This document shows, in pieces, positions 1 to 11,500 of a stretch of 64,000 nucleotides of DNA (position 1 is its first letter; each line of letters begins with the position of its first letter). The notes beneath the pieces are model-generated. The model made no database searches, was not told where the DNA came from, and worked only from the letters and a program-made list of their open reading frames with translations. The position numbers were made by a program, and so were the translations under genes. Source of the DNA: Gerris lacustris (taxonomy: Eukaryota; Arthropoda; Insecta; Hemiptera; Gerridae); the NCBI GenBank assembly GCA_951217055.1, contig OX578282.1, positions 57,791,311 to 57,855,310 of the forward strand, given 5' to 3'.

Positions 1-425
1 CGCATATTTCCGTTTCCCCAATTTTAACCCCTTCCCGTGATTCAATCTTCCCCAAATTTTGCATATAGAAACAACTATGGCGAAGAATACAGATACCAAA
101 AAAAAAAAAAAAATCAATAAAAAAATGGTGTCAAATTTATTTGCTTTTTAAGTTTCATCGCACACCTATTACCCCAATTTTGAACCACTTCCCATCATTC
201 AGTCTTCCCCAAATTTTGCACATAGATACAACTAAGGTGAAGAATACAGAAACCAAAAAAAAGAAATAATTAAAAAAATGGCGTCAAATTTATTTGCTTT
301 TTAAGTTTCATCGCACACCTATTACCCCAATTTTGAACCATTTCCCGTCATTCAGTCTTCCCCAAATTTTGCACATAGATACAACTAAGATGAAGAATAC
401 AGAAACTAAAAAAAAAAGAAAAAAA
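1..425. repeat. Tandem array, about 153-bp unit, entering from the left
   Basis: CCCCAATTTT(G)AACC, CTTCCCCAAATTTTGCA and GAAGAATACAGA recur about every 153 bp, with nearly three units visible and a variable A-run in each. A 77-aa frame in it is not a gene. Confidence 0.9.
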
Positions 426-540
426 AAGTTGAACATAAGACCAGTTTTGAAAAATGGCATTTTTATATTAATTATTTTTTGGATACTTTTTCATTTTATA
501 AATTCCAAAAACCGAATCCAACCTTAACTTTTTTCGTGTA

Positions 541-1272
541 TGTGTGTATGTGTGTCTGTCACCCCAGTCAGACTTAACCAGTAGCTGTAATAGTCTTGAG
601 TATTTTACCTCCATTAGTTAATGTGGAATTGGAATGATTTTTGCACTAAATAGAAAAATCTCTTACTCTCAGTTTAGAATTAGTTTCGGACGTTCAGAAA
701 GCTCTTGACTTTTTACAGCGTATATTTACTCACCGTACAAATGTCTAAAAGAAAATCACTTTAAGAAAAAAAATTATTTATTCAAATAAAGTATATCGTG
801 AATATGAAATCGCTCCGAGTTCAGTATCTACAATTTTGAAAAACATGTTTTCAATTTTTACATCATGAAGTGAAACAAGTGGATATTTTTTTTTTAAATA
901 ATATAGAGATTCTAAGTATGAAGACGTAGATAAAGCAGTTCTGTAATGGGAGAAAAAATTATGGGAAAACGATCTTCCTTTTTCAGGACAGCACCTCAAT
1001 CTATGTAACGAAATTTCTATACAGCAAATTTTTTTGTGGAACCATTAATTTCGTTTTATGGAGGTTAGACTGTAGTTTCCTTTGAAATAGGGCAGAATTA
1101 AGGACAGTAAATAGAAAAAATCTGTTCTGATACAATTCGTTCTAATCTTTATACACGAGTACATAATTATTTGGCCCTGAGTTTTTTGTAAATCCGATTC
1201 TATTTAAATGGACTAAATTCTATAACTTTTGGGGTTGAAGCACCACCAAATTTAAAGCTCAAATTTATTTTT
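541..1272. other. No recognisable feature
   Basis: AT-rich sequence; only short T/G-rich runs (TGTGTATGTGTGTCTGTC at 540). Frames shorter than 75 codons show no domain. Confidence 0.6.
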
Positions 1273-1945
1273 AGGGTCCGTAGGCAAAACCAAGGACCCT
1301 TATATTTTCCTGCGTGTGTCTGTCCGTCCGTCCTCTCACGTGCTCTCACGGCTACACCTTTTGTCCGATCACTTTGAAATTTTGCATGTATGTGTCTTGT
1401 ACCTACCCACATATTTTAAAAATATAGCGACTTAAAAAAAATAGGGTAAAAAAACTTAAGGTTAAAATTTTTTTATTTTTTTCGACACCGTGAGGGGTAT
1501 CATATGAAAGGGTACGTCGAGCTGATTACAAAAATATATAATTCTTTGGATATAACGTTGATAGGGCGAGCGTAGGCAAGTTTGAAGTGGGTGTGAAACG
1601 GGTCCCCCCCCCCCCTCTATCTCGCTTATGTGAAGTGCAAAAATCTGAAAAAATTCCTGAACATTCTTTGACCAAAAGTAAAGATACCACTTTTTGGAAA
1701 TTTCGATAAAAATATTATTTTATTTTTTATTGACAAAATACGTTTTTTTATAACTATGGTCTTTTCGATGTATTTATATGGTTGTAGTCCGGTTCAGTGG
1801 CAAAAAAATACTTTATCAGAAGTTTTTTTATGTGTTTTGAGAATATCAGACCTATAGGATAGTTCAAAGTATGCTTTTTAGCATTTTAAAAAATACCATC
1901 AATAGGGTACAACTTAAACTATACAGGGTTTTGCCTACGAGCCCT
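1273..1945. mobile_element. 673-bp element with 19-bp terminal inverted repeats
   Basis: Left end AGGGTCCGTAGGCAAAACC, right end (inverted) AGGGCTCGTAGGCAAAACC, 17 of 19 identical. The left end also pairs locally with AAGGACCCT. A GTCTGTCCGTCCGTCC seed lies at 1319. No coding frame; non-autonomous. Confidence 0.6.
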
Positions 1946-3458
1946 CACTGTGTGCTGACTAGCACACAATTGACCTGTTTATTTAACTTCGCCTCGGGAT
2001 ATATTTTTCTGAATCTTCATTCTTGTTCCAAATTTCATTGAAATCTGTCCATTAGGTTACATGCGTCTGCACAAAAGATTAAAGACGACAGACAGCCACA
2101 TTTTATCCCTCGAATCTTCAAAATCGAATTTTCATGCCATCACATTACTTTCTTTTTATGAATATCTTTAAATATTTAAGTTGCCACACTAATTGGCTGA
2201 GTAATTCTCTTTACAACAATAAAAAAATGTTTTAAATACTTTTTAACCATTTATCAAATTATTCTGTCTCTAAAAACCCTGTTTTTTATAATATAAATTA
2301 ATCTTAAGATTTTTTTTAATTAATTTTTGGACTCTCGTTTCTAATGTTGGTTCACCCTTTTCGCCCTACCATATCTTATTTTAACCATATCTTCACTATT
2401 TTTTAAATTTTCCCTAATAATAACACTCCTAAATTTTCCTCACTTCCCTCAAGAGTATACGAGATTATGAAATAATTAAATTTGAATTTTTCTTGTATGG
2501 GACATGATATCAATTTAAATGCTTTCGAAAAATATCCTAATTCCCAGATAATTTATTTTAATAAAATAAAATAAGTACTAGTTTTTCCCAGCTCTACGTT
2601 TCTTGTTATTTTTATTTATTTTTTTGGACATTTCAATTTATAATCTTCTTTCCACATTATTAAAAATAATTTCTTCCTTGGACTGCTATTTTTTAAATAT
2701 ATTTTTATTGTTGATGTATTCGTTTTTAAGAAAAAAAAATAGTATTGCTCATTTTGTAAAGGTTACTAAGAAAGTGTGTCGATCTTTTTCTGTATCTTTC
2801 GTCTTTTTATATTAATTTGACAAATTTTGAGACCGGTTTTTTGGTTGAAATTATTATCTGTTAATGGCAGACTGTTTATTTCTTTTACTTTAACCTTTGA
2901 TTTGTCCTTCCACTGTTACACTACAGGAATTCATGTGCGTGTCTTCGTTTTTTAGCGTTTTTCGTCATAATAATAATCTGAATTTCATCATGTCTAAATA
3001 AAGACCTGCCAAGACATATTTGAGTGTATAATTGCTGGTATAACGCTTTTCTAATATATTTCGTTTAAGGATTTATTTCATCATTATCATTTTTTTGTTA
3101 AATAATAATTGAACAATTGGTTTAAGAAACTTCTCATATTAAATAATATTATAATTAATTTTTCTTTCCGTTAACTTGTCTCTTTAATTTTGGTTTTCTA
3201 AAATGTAGGTCGCTTAGGTTGTGATTTGATTTTTTAAAAGACATCCCCAGTTTTAATACCCTTCACAGATAAGAGGTATGAATGTAGTAATAATATATAT
3301 ATGTAGTAATTTCTATAATGTAGTAATTTCAACCGTTTTTAATATGTACTTTGACCTTTTGAAAACTAATCATCAATAAAATTATTCTTCCGTATACTAT
3401 TGTTATATGCTTGTGATTATGTAAACCCTGACTCGTACCAAAATCAGAATTGTCAGTT
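1946..3458. other. No recognisable feature
   Basis: T-rich sequence without a convincing exon; the 70-aa frame at 2603-2815 is made of Phe/Leu/Ser from T-runs. Confidence 0.6.
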
Positions 3459-3712
3459 TTAAGCCGGATTTACGCATTCGCACGAATAGTGAGGCGAGCA
3501 GCGAATGTGTTGTTGGTTCACTTGTCATTCGTCTCGTCACTCGTGATGCTCTTGATAGGGACGGTTTTTGGGACGAGTCAAATGCTTGTATCGAACAGGC
3601 GAACTCTCGGCGACTGTGCAAACAGCCGCACCGTGTTATGAGAATGAACGGACGAATGCCATTCAAGGGGGCCTCCGAGCCATGAACGCGAATGTATAGC
3701 GCGGTATTAAGC
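3459..3712. mobile_element. GC-rich MITE-like element
   Basis: Imperfect inverted ends (AAGCCGGATTTACGCATTCG at the left; inverted TTAATACCGCGCTATACATT at the right), with many CpG and repeated GAATG/ACTCG words. Overlapping frames on both strands (103 and 63 aa) have no domain. Its composition stands out sharply from its surroundings. Confidence 0.45.
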
Positions 3713-4104
3713 ATTTCTAAAGCTCATTCGAAAGCTATTTCAGATAAAAAAAAAAAAAAATAACATTATAAATTCATATTTCAAACAGCTAATACAGATC
3801 ACTATTATTGTGTATTAGCACTTGTATCATTGAAAGAAAATGACCAACTATTTGCTTTTAGAATATTATTTAAGATTTTAACTTCTAATATTGTACATTT
3901 TAAAAATAATTAAGGTTTTTTTGATAGTTTACTTGGATTATTTCAAAGGATATTATAGATATAAGAAATTAATTATAAGTTGTTATTGTGAGCAGCTTAT
4001 ACACATCAGTTAAAAATTAACAAATTTTATCTTCTAGAATATTAATTAAGATTTTAACTTATAATTTTTTACATTTTGAACACACTTAAATTCATTAAAT
4101 ATAA

Positions 4105-4600
4105 ATTATAAAATCAATTTTCAAATTTTTAAGTTTTGGTAGTATTCCTACTACGGAAAGATTAAATTTTACTTTAAATCAAATTATAAATACCAATAAC
4201 TACGGGAGAGATACAGAGAAAAATAGACCCCCGCACCGGGACTAGAACTACGGGTCATACAGCTGACCAGTGGCGTAGGAATTCCTTTTTGACGGGGGTG
4301 GCTCGGCACCTCCACTAAGGGGGGGGGGGGTAATTAAGGTGCAAGACTAAAACCTACACTCTCTCTACCCCCCCATCCATGTAGAAGGGGGGTCCGGGGG
4401 TCATCCCCCGGGAAAATTTTGGAAAATAAGCGTTCAAAAACAGCATTTTAAGCAGTTTTAGACATAACCCCATCTGCTAATTTTTATTTTATTTGTAATT
4501 TTATAGCCCTTTCAAATCTGACGGGGGGGGGCTCAACCCCGATAGCCCCCCGTTCCTACGCCACTGAGCTGAGCACATAAAGACAAGCAGAAGGAAGAAT
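4105..4600 (-). mobile_element. tRNA-derived SINE-like copy, split by a MITE
   Basis: On the minus strand, CCTTCTGCTTGTC...GTGCTCAGCTC (4600-4567), then after the MITE, ACCCGTAGTTCTAGTCCCGG, TATTTTTC, CTCCCGTAGTTATTGG and TTTATAATTTGATTT. This is the same order as the better copy at 53655-53810: a tRNA-like head with a B box followed by the same unique tail. Confidence 0.55.
4268..4566. mobile_element. hAT-type MITE
   Basis: Perfect terminal inverted repeats CAGTGGCGTAGGAA / TTCCTACGCCACTG, the usual hAT end sequence, with G-runs at 4319-4331 and 4523-4531. The flanks share AGCTGA on both sides, close to an 8-bp hAT target duplication. It is inserted into a SINE-like copy. Confidence 0.75.
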
Positions 4601-4975
4601 TGTCTATTGGAAACCTTCTTTTATAATAATAAAGCCATAAATTATTTCTTCAGTAAAAAATGGTACCAGTACATGGGTCAAAACAATTTAAAAATTTCCG
4701 TTACCATATGGTTACGGTGGTCCATAATGGGTTAAGGAACTTCGTGCCAAAAAGCATAATTCTAATAAAAATAGTGATTGGACAATGAAAGCCAAAATTA
4801 TTAAATTATGTAAATCAGATAGTAGAAGATCATATACCTAACCGTATGAAATGGGTCAAAGTTATTACTTTAAAGTATGTTTAGATTATTGTAATTAAGA
4901 GATAAAAACAATATGTAATTATGTTCAATTGGATATGTGACATTGACATTAATGTTTGGTTGTTTTAGTTAATAA

Positions 4976-5012
4976 AGACTGAAGATGACCTTAGTCAGAG
5001 TCGAAACGTTTC
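4976..5012 (+). ncRNA. Penelope-type hammerhead-like motif
   Basis: ACTGAAGA, then GAC-(10 nt)-GTC, then GAAACG. This is the order of conserved box 1 (CUGANGA), stem II and box 2 (GAAA) seen in hammerhead-like sequences of Penelope-like retroelements. Stems I and III could not be shown, so it is a relic motif, not a proven ribozyme. Confidence 0.35.
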
Positions 5013-5178
5013 ATCTAAACAACATGTTTTAAATCGTCGTTTTTTCTTACACCAAAAAAATCCATCATCACGATATTCATAATTTAATATAAGAAGGTGT
5101 TCATAAACTTAAAGTTTACAATTTAAAAATAAACTTTTAATGCTAAACCGGAGCGTGTGTGCTATCAAGCTATGACAT

Positions 5179-5290
5179 ACCTGCACAGTTGTTATGTTAG
5201 CACACACACATCAGTTCACCTGTACAGGTTACCTGCACAGTTGTTATGTTAGCACACACACCCCAGTTCACCTGTACAGGTTACCTGCAC
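5179..5290. repeat. Tandem array, 52-bp unit, two copies plus a partial third
   Basis: ACCTGCACAGTTGTTATGTT begins at 5179 and 5231 and, truncated, at 5283. Each unit contains the palindrome ACCTGTACAGGT. Confidence 0.95.
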
Positions 5291-5840
5291 AACTTAACGT
5301 GTAAGGTATACCGCAACGTGTATGACTGGTTTAACGTATCTTAAATTACCGTTTTATTAAACAAAACAGAAGAGATAAGAGTATTTTACTCTCAACCTGT
5401 TATTAGATTCCAATCTACATCGATATAGATTATTACTACAATAGCTTTCTCTCCTTAAAATAGATTTGAATATAGATAAAATCCATTGAAATGTGTATTT
5501 ACAGTTCCATACTGTAGAGTATTGATTTTATAATAGAGCTTTCTTAACAAGAATAAAAATGCTAATAACTGTCTAAAAGTAAAAAAAAGAAATGAAAATT
5601 AATCGTATAGACTATTTTCCTTTATTTAATTTTTTTTATTTTCATATCAGATTTCTCTCTTTACTTGTATTATTTGTCTCTACTACAATCGCAGGCCCTG
5701 GATTATTTCTAAAATAGGAAAGCATTTAGCTTCTTTAAGAAGTATTTAGTTTGTTTTATTTGGGTGGGAGATTGGTCCTATTCAGAAGCTCCTATTCAAG
5801 TTATTTTGTGAAATCAAATGATATAGGATCTTCCGAAATA

Positions 5841-6424
5841 AAAATAGACTACCAATTAGAGTGGCAAATAGCTTCCTCGCATTCATACTTTATTGATGTT
5901 ATACTTTCATAACCCATTATTGTCTAATTTATTGAGCTGTTTCCCCGTTTTTTGCTTCAAAGCTTACCTTTTTTTTTTTTTATTTTGGCGGACCAGTATA
6001 TTTTAAAAACTCCTCGCCTGGTATTAATGGCATTTGTATGGTCGGTCTTAATTAGCCCATTTTAAGTCCCATATAAGTTTCAACCTTCTGCGGCCATTTT
6101 TTTTTCTCTTCAACATGCGCACAAACATACATTTATTTACAACTACATCATCAAAATCACTTATCTGATTTTATGAAATTTTGATAATTAGTCGAAAGTA
6201 GCCTGCGGATGGCCCAAGATTAATTTTAACCGTCCGCGATCTTTAGGTTTTGCTAAATTGATACTTTAATCCATGTAAACAATCAAAACAATTTTGACAT
6301 ATTAATAAAACGGGGGAAAAAATTAAATAAATTGGACAATAATGGCTTGTAAAAATATAAAAACAATTACGTATGTGCTAGGATGCGAGGAAGCTATGTG
6401 CCACACTAGTTAGCAGTCTATGTT
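5841..6424. repeat. Two RepA pieces, head to head
   Basis: 5841-5966 is an inverted RepA right end (AGACTACCAATTAGAGTGGC, TAGCTTCCTCGC). 5985-6424 is a forward RepA copy ending GCGAGGAAGCTATGTGCCAC. RepA is a dispersed family of about 450-600 bp defined by GAAGCTATGTG at both ends; internal landmarks are CCCATATAAGTTTCAACCTT and GTAGCCTGCGGAT. Confidence 0.7.
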
Positions 6425-6462
6425 TTTACGTTATTTTATCTTTTTAAAACGTTTATATACGA

Positions 6463-6960
6463 TTAAATAGATTTGGTACACTCATTCATAGCAGTGTCGC
6501 TGTTGGTTTTACTAAAAAAAAAAAATAATAATAATAATTTGAAAATAACATTTGCCTCAAAAAATAGTTTGTTCGCTTTGACTCCCAAACGAACATAGTC
6601 TGAGCATTGATAAAAGAAACAAGTACCTACGCTAAATTGTAACGAAATCGGTAAACGCATACTCAAGTCACAACCATGCGTAAAAATATTTCATACAACA
6701 TATTCATTCTGCTCTGTTGTTCGATAATTGTCGCTCTTCGAAAAAAAAAAATCATAAATACAAAAGTTATAGCAAATTTCAATGCTCCGGCTAAGTTCGT
6801 TTGGGAGCGTAATCCGCCAAAGAGTTCACACCCAACACTTGTGCAAAAGTGAAATTTTACGACTGGAAAAGATTCAATATTTATCTTTACTTATATCTAT
6901 ATTTTTTCAAATACATTTTTTAGTAAAACCAACGGCGACACCAAAAAAAGAAAATAACTT
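6463..6960. repeat. Two RepB pieces, head to head
   Basis: 6463-6677 (inverted) and 6770-6960 (forward) share, in opposite order, the TTTTAGTAAAACCAACGGCGACAC block and the CTAAGTTCGTTTGGGAGC region with the fuller copy at 39560-39902. Short frames here are repeat-derived. Confidence 0.6.
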
Positions 6961-8037
6961 CGAAAGAAATATAAATTAATAAGATGTCGGAAATTTTATC
7001 CTCTACAATATTGATAAAAACTACTTATGCTCTTCGATGCAAAGGAACAGAGATATTAAGCAAAAAGTGAACCAATTTCGAAAATGTTGCTGTTTTTGCG
7101 TAATACGCAGGTCGCACAGGTCTTCCAAAGCTGCAAACTTAGTTTCTTACTATTCCTAACAACATATAAAAAAATTATAACTACCTGACCTTTTGCATGG
7201 TCGAACCCTTTTAACTTTTCCGTTAGGTATATATAGGAAGTAGTATATATAGGAAGTATTGTTTGTATCTAATTTGACTGCACTATAATATCAATATAAT
7301 AATACAAGCTAGTAATATATTTAAAAAGAAAACACCAAATGAATAGTTTTTTTTGTATTTTTGTATATTTTTTTTTTATATAAATTTTCCATACACTTTT
7401 TATTTAAGGATATCAGTTTATTATTAGATATATACAAACAAAAAAAATCAAGTCCTTAATTGTTTTTAAAAAATCAACAAAAAATCAATTTTTAATTTCA
7501 ATAAATAGTAACTGTACATACGAATAAATTGAGATAAATTTTGGATTTTTGAAAGTTTATTTTTTCTTTTAAATTTTCATCGATAGGGTTGAAAAGTTTT
7601 TATTTTTTTTTTTTTTTTCTTCTATGAAATAAAAGCTAAAATAATCGAGAGATAATTTAGATGTTGAACTTGCCTAACTTAACTGAAAGTTGACTTGAAT
7701 TCAACTGCCAGAAGTATATAAAGAGGATGTCACTAAGTTTCAAAGAAAAATCTTTTAAACTTGATGAATCTTTAAACATTGCTGAAAGTTGGATTGAGTT
7801 CAACATTCATAAGTCTAAAAACCAATTAATATAGTGTTCGGTCTACAGAGTTTCAATTTGTAGTACAATTTTGTCACTAAGGTTCTTAGTTTACTAATCC
7901 ACTGAAGGTTATATGCCTGAACAAGAATTAAGATGGTTGTTATTGTGTTTGCAACAATCTTTTGTTCATAATTTATCAGAATGAAGCTTAACATACTACA
8001 GAGTGAGTTCTGTAGACCGCCCGCTCTTTGCAATTAG
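6961..8037. other. 3' flank of the gene, no recognisable feature
   Basis: AT-rich; a T-run of about 17 at 7602. GGAAGTAGTATATATAGGAAGT is a short local duplication near 7225-7258. Nothing else stands out. Confidence 0.6.
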
Positions 8038-8102
8038 ATCTCGATTTGTTTAATCGAGATTAAGTCTTATCTCTTTATCGATGAAAATCCTTATAGAAAG
8101 GT
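8038..8102 (-). promoter_or_regulatory. 3' UTR with hairpin and possible poly(A) signal
   Basis: Downstream of the stop codon, 8038-8060 is a perfect 9-bp inverted repeat (ATCTCGATT / AATCGAGAT, loop TGTTT). An ATTAAA variant polyadenylation hexamer on the gene strand lies inside it (8054-8049). This is the nearest candidate for 3'-end formation, about 50 nt after the stop. No transcript evidence is available, so the end of the mRNA is a guess. Confidence 0.3.
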
Positions 8103-8556
8103 TTAAAAAGAGCCGAAGGAGACATCGTGATAACGACTGCCACTAGATGAAGGGAGAGCGTAATCTTTCTCGAGCTGATCCAGGATAGAAGGTGAAAACC
8201 TAGCGTGGGCATAGGTGTCCCTGGCAGGCTGCTGAGGAGGAGGAGGAGGGGGTGCTCTGTAGGCAGGCTGAGGAGCAGGCCTGAGGTTTTCCTCGTATAC
8301 AGGTGCAGGGCGGTGAGCTTGTACGGGGGCGGCACCTTGGATCACAGGCCTGGGTGGAACTGGAGCTGAAGACTTTTGAGGAGGCCTGTAAGCAGGGGCG
8401 GCGGGTTTGTAAGAGACAGGCTTGTAAGGAGCAGGCTGGGGTGCGGGGGCAGGTCTGTATACTGGTTGAGGTCTCTCTTCAGGCACGAATACGGGCCTGG
8501 GAGCTGGGGCGGGCCTGGGGGCAAGCCTGGGCCTTTCCTCTTCCTGATACCTTACC
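8103..8556 (-). CDS. Exon 5: Pro/Ala-rich C-terminal region and stop
   Basis: Acceptor TTTTTCAG before 8556; the first base completes Arg163, then VRYQEEERPRLAPRP and a long low-complexity region rich in Pro, Ala, Arg, Tyr and Gln, with AAPA/APVP-like motifs typical of structural cuticle proteins and a run of seven prolines near residue 266. The last 33 residues leave the repeat pattern: ARFSPSILDQLEKDYALP, then SSSGSRYHDVSFGSF and TAA at 8105-8103. This exon is far more GC-rich than the flanks. The several other open frames over the same bases on both strands are by-products of the biased composition. Confidence 0.93.
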
Positions 8557-11500
8557 CTGAAAAACAAGGACGATTTTTGTTTTATTTAAATATTTGACAT
8601 GCTTCTAAAAGTACTTAATTTAGATTTTAAGATTGCTGGGGGTTTAATGATTCCCTTCTATTGTATAAATAGCCACATATAATAGCTGATTTGGTTGAAG
8701 TAGAAGAAACAAAAGAAAAAAATTAATAATTCATGCAAATAGTTCATTCAATTCATTCAAAAGAAATTATTTATTAAATAAGGTCCAATTTATCATTAAT
8801 AATTTCAATGATTCGCTAAAATAAGTTGTTTGCTTACTTTTAACCCATCTTGTCAGGTTTATAATCTCTCATTCAATAAAGTAAGATTGTTCCTTCAATT
8901 TAACAAGATTAGATTTTAATAGGCTGTAAAATCCTTTCAAGCGTTTAATAGCTTTTCATTTGATTCATTATGAGAACGTAAAGCCAACTCAACACTTTTA
9001 CTTCTTATATATTCGCTTCCTTAAATGTTTATTTTTTTAATACTTTATACTCTACTATTATCTAAAGCAACTATGTTTACATGCAGTATCTATGCTATCT
9101 TAAATATCCTAATAAAGGATCAAAATATGGAGTTTCTGTATTTGTAATATTTTAATTATTATTTCTACTGAGTTTAAAATGAACCGAAAGAGACATTGTG
9201 ATAACGAGCGCCGGTAGGTATTTTGCGGTATTCGCAATATTTTAATTATTATTGCGACTTATTAATTCCTATTCCCTTTGTTTATTATATTAGATTATAA
9301 TTACTATCAATATTTTTCCTCATTTTTAACTAGAATAATTAGTTCATAGCGTAAATCCATAAAGACATTTTTTACCATAAATATAACGTTGATAATTTTT
9401 GAGGATTTGCGATAAAGTTTATCCAGGTATATTTTTTTTTTTTTTTGTAGTTTTAGTCCCGTTCAACAGCTTTAGGTCATTACAGGTATATCGGAAATTA
9501 TAATGAAACTATTAGCAGTTTAACAAAGTTTAATATTTATTGACCTTTTCATAACTTAATTAGTACCTATAATATTATGTTTACTTCAAGATTAATTATT
9601 ATTGTTTTGAATTTCGTAAATGTATTGTCTATTTTATATTTCAAATATTCATTTATTGAGTTGTTTAAGCATTTTTTATTTATAACGTCATCGTATAATT
9701 GATAATAAATAATCCCTTTAATTAATAGGAATTGCTTGATAATTAATAATTAAAATTATTGTTAAAAGTGTTATTATTGATTCGCTTATAAGATTGATGC
9801 GACGTAATGCGGCCATACTAACGGCGATTTTATTGGCATTATTGTATTAAATCAGGTTTTATTATATTAAATGTAAGCATTTAAGTACAACCTGTTAATC
9901 CTGCACAATTACTAGCCAATATATATCTAATAACCTGCTCTAATTAATGTTCCAGCTCTAATTAAAGTTACCTGGTATCCAAAACCGGCTATAGTAAAAA
10001 TAGAAACTTAATTGCTTTATTAATTAATTAACTAATTATGATCCTCTAGTTTGTTTACCATTTATTTCTGGCCTTAGGTTGTAATTCACGATAAAATCCT
10101 ATTATAATTTTGCCTTTACCGAAAGCATCCACGAATCTTAATTATATTTTTTAAATGTCATGAACTCGTAAATTATTGTAATAAGTACATTGTACATCTA
10201 ATTTAATAAATTAACACCAACATCTGATTAGCAAACTAAATTCATATCCTTTCATATTATTTTTGTAGCTTTAAGCAGTTAAGAATACTGTTACTGAAAA
10301 ATACCTGATCTAATTCTTCATATTCCATACCTTTGGTTCCTTAATCCTTCTATAGCCATAGTCTACTCCTACTTTGTCCTGTTAGTTTTTCGTAAAAGCT
10401 TGTAAAGTAAATATGTTGCTTGCAAGTAGAATCTTTACTCTTACTATGCTAAAAATTGACGCTGAAGATTATGTAAAATGTGGAAACGTGTTTGTTAATA
10501 ATTAATATGTATAATGTTACAGTGACAATATTGTTTTATTACATTCTATTAACCTCTGTAGTCATAATTACTTTCATATTATGTTCTATACTCTACAGTC
10601 TTCACCAGCGTTTTCCAACCCTATAGTCGCGACAGAATATTTTTGGGTCGCGAAAAATCTTTGAAATTATACAGTCATGAATTAAAAGTAATTAAAAAAA
10701 AAATATTATAAATAAGTTCAATGGATTTAAAATAGATGTATAAATTTAATTAAATGAAGTAAATATAATAAAATTATATTGATAATTTCATTAGTAAAAG
10801 ATCAATCAATACGAAAGGTTGACAAAAATAAAGCCACAAATTAAGGGGTATTGCTACGAGGAGAAATAAAACTTTCAGAAGCTTTAATCTCTTTTCTTTA
10901 AACTTCCGACAAAAGGTTACTAGCCTACCAACATAAGTTTAGGAATGAAGCGCTTTAAGTAGTACAAAGATAATTATATAATAAAAAAGAACACAATATA
11001 AAAAAGAAACAAATCAAGCAATGCAGTTATAGTCCAGTCATTTGGTAGTTTGGACAGGAAAAAATTGCTGAAGAATTTTTCTCGACGGATCTTTATGTTT
11101 TTTGGGGTGCTGAATCTGAAAATCTCGTTATCGACTTGATTCGGATATGGCTTCACCATAAAAATGGTGAAAAACCATAAAATTTTGGAAGTTGTTTTAG
11201 TTTTTCACTTATAACTCCGAAACGACGCATCCTAGAGAAAAATTACTACGTATCAAAAAGAAAGCTGATAAAATGTTCTAAAAAATAAGACAAGAACCAA
11301 CTCATTAGCTTTTTTCGTTTGGCCTCTAGAGCGCGCTAAAGATTGACCATACTTTCAAAGCCTAGCATACCCCGGTGGATGCCCCATTCCCCAGCAGTAG
11401 CGTAAAGGCCATTACGATATTTTTAGTATTCAATATTACTCTTTATCCTAGCAAAATAAGCGCGTGAAATATCACTCATCCCTCCCCATACGGAACCCTT

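Noticed and set aside
3403..3714. 103-aa minus-strand frame and the overlapping plus-strand frame
   Set aside because: Both cover the CpG-rich MITE-like block and show no domain, signal peptide or splice sites.
8075..8597. Four other open frames over exon 5 on both strands
   Set aside because: They come from the GC-rich Pro/Ala codons read in other frames and have no domain or splice logic.
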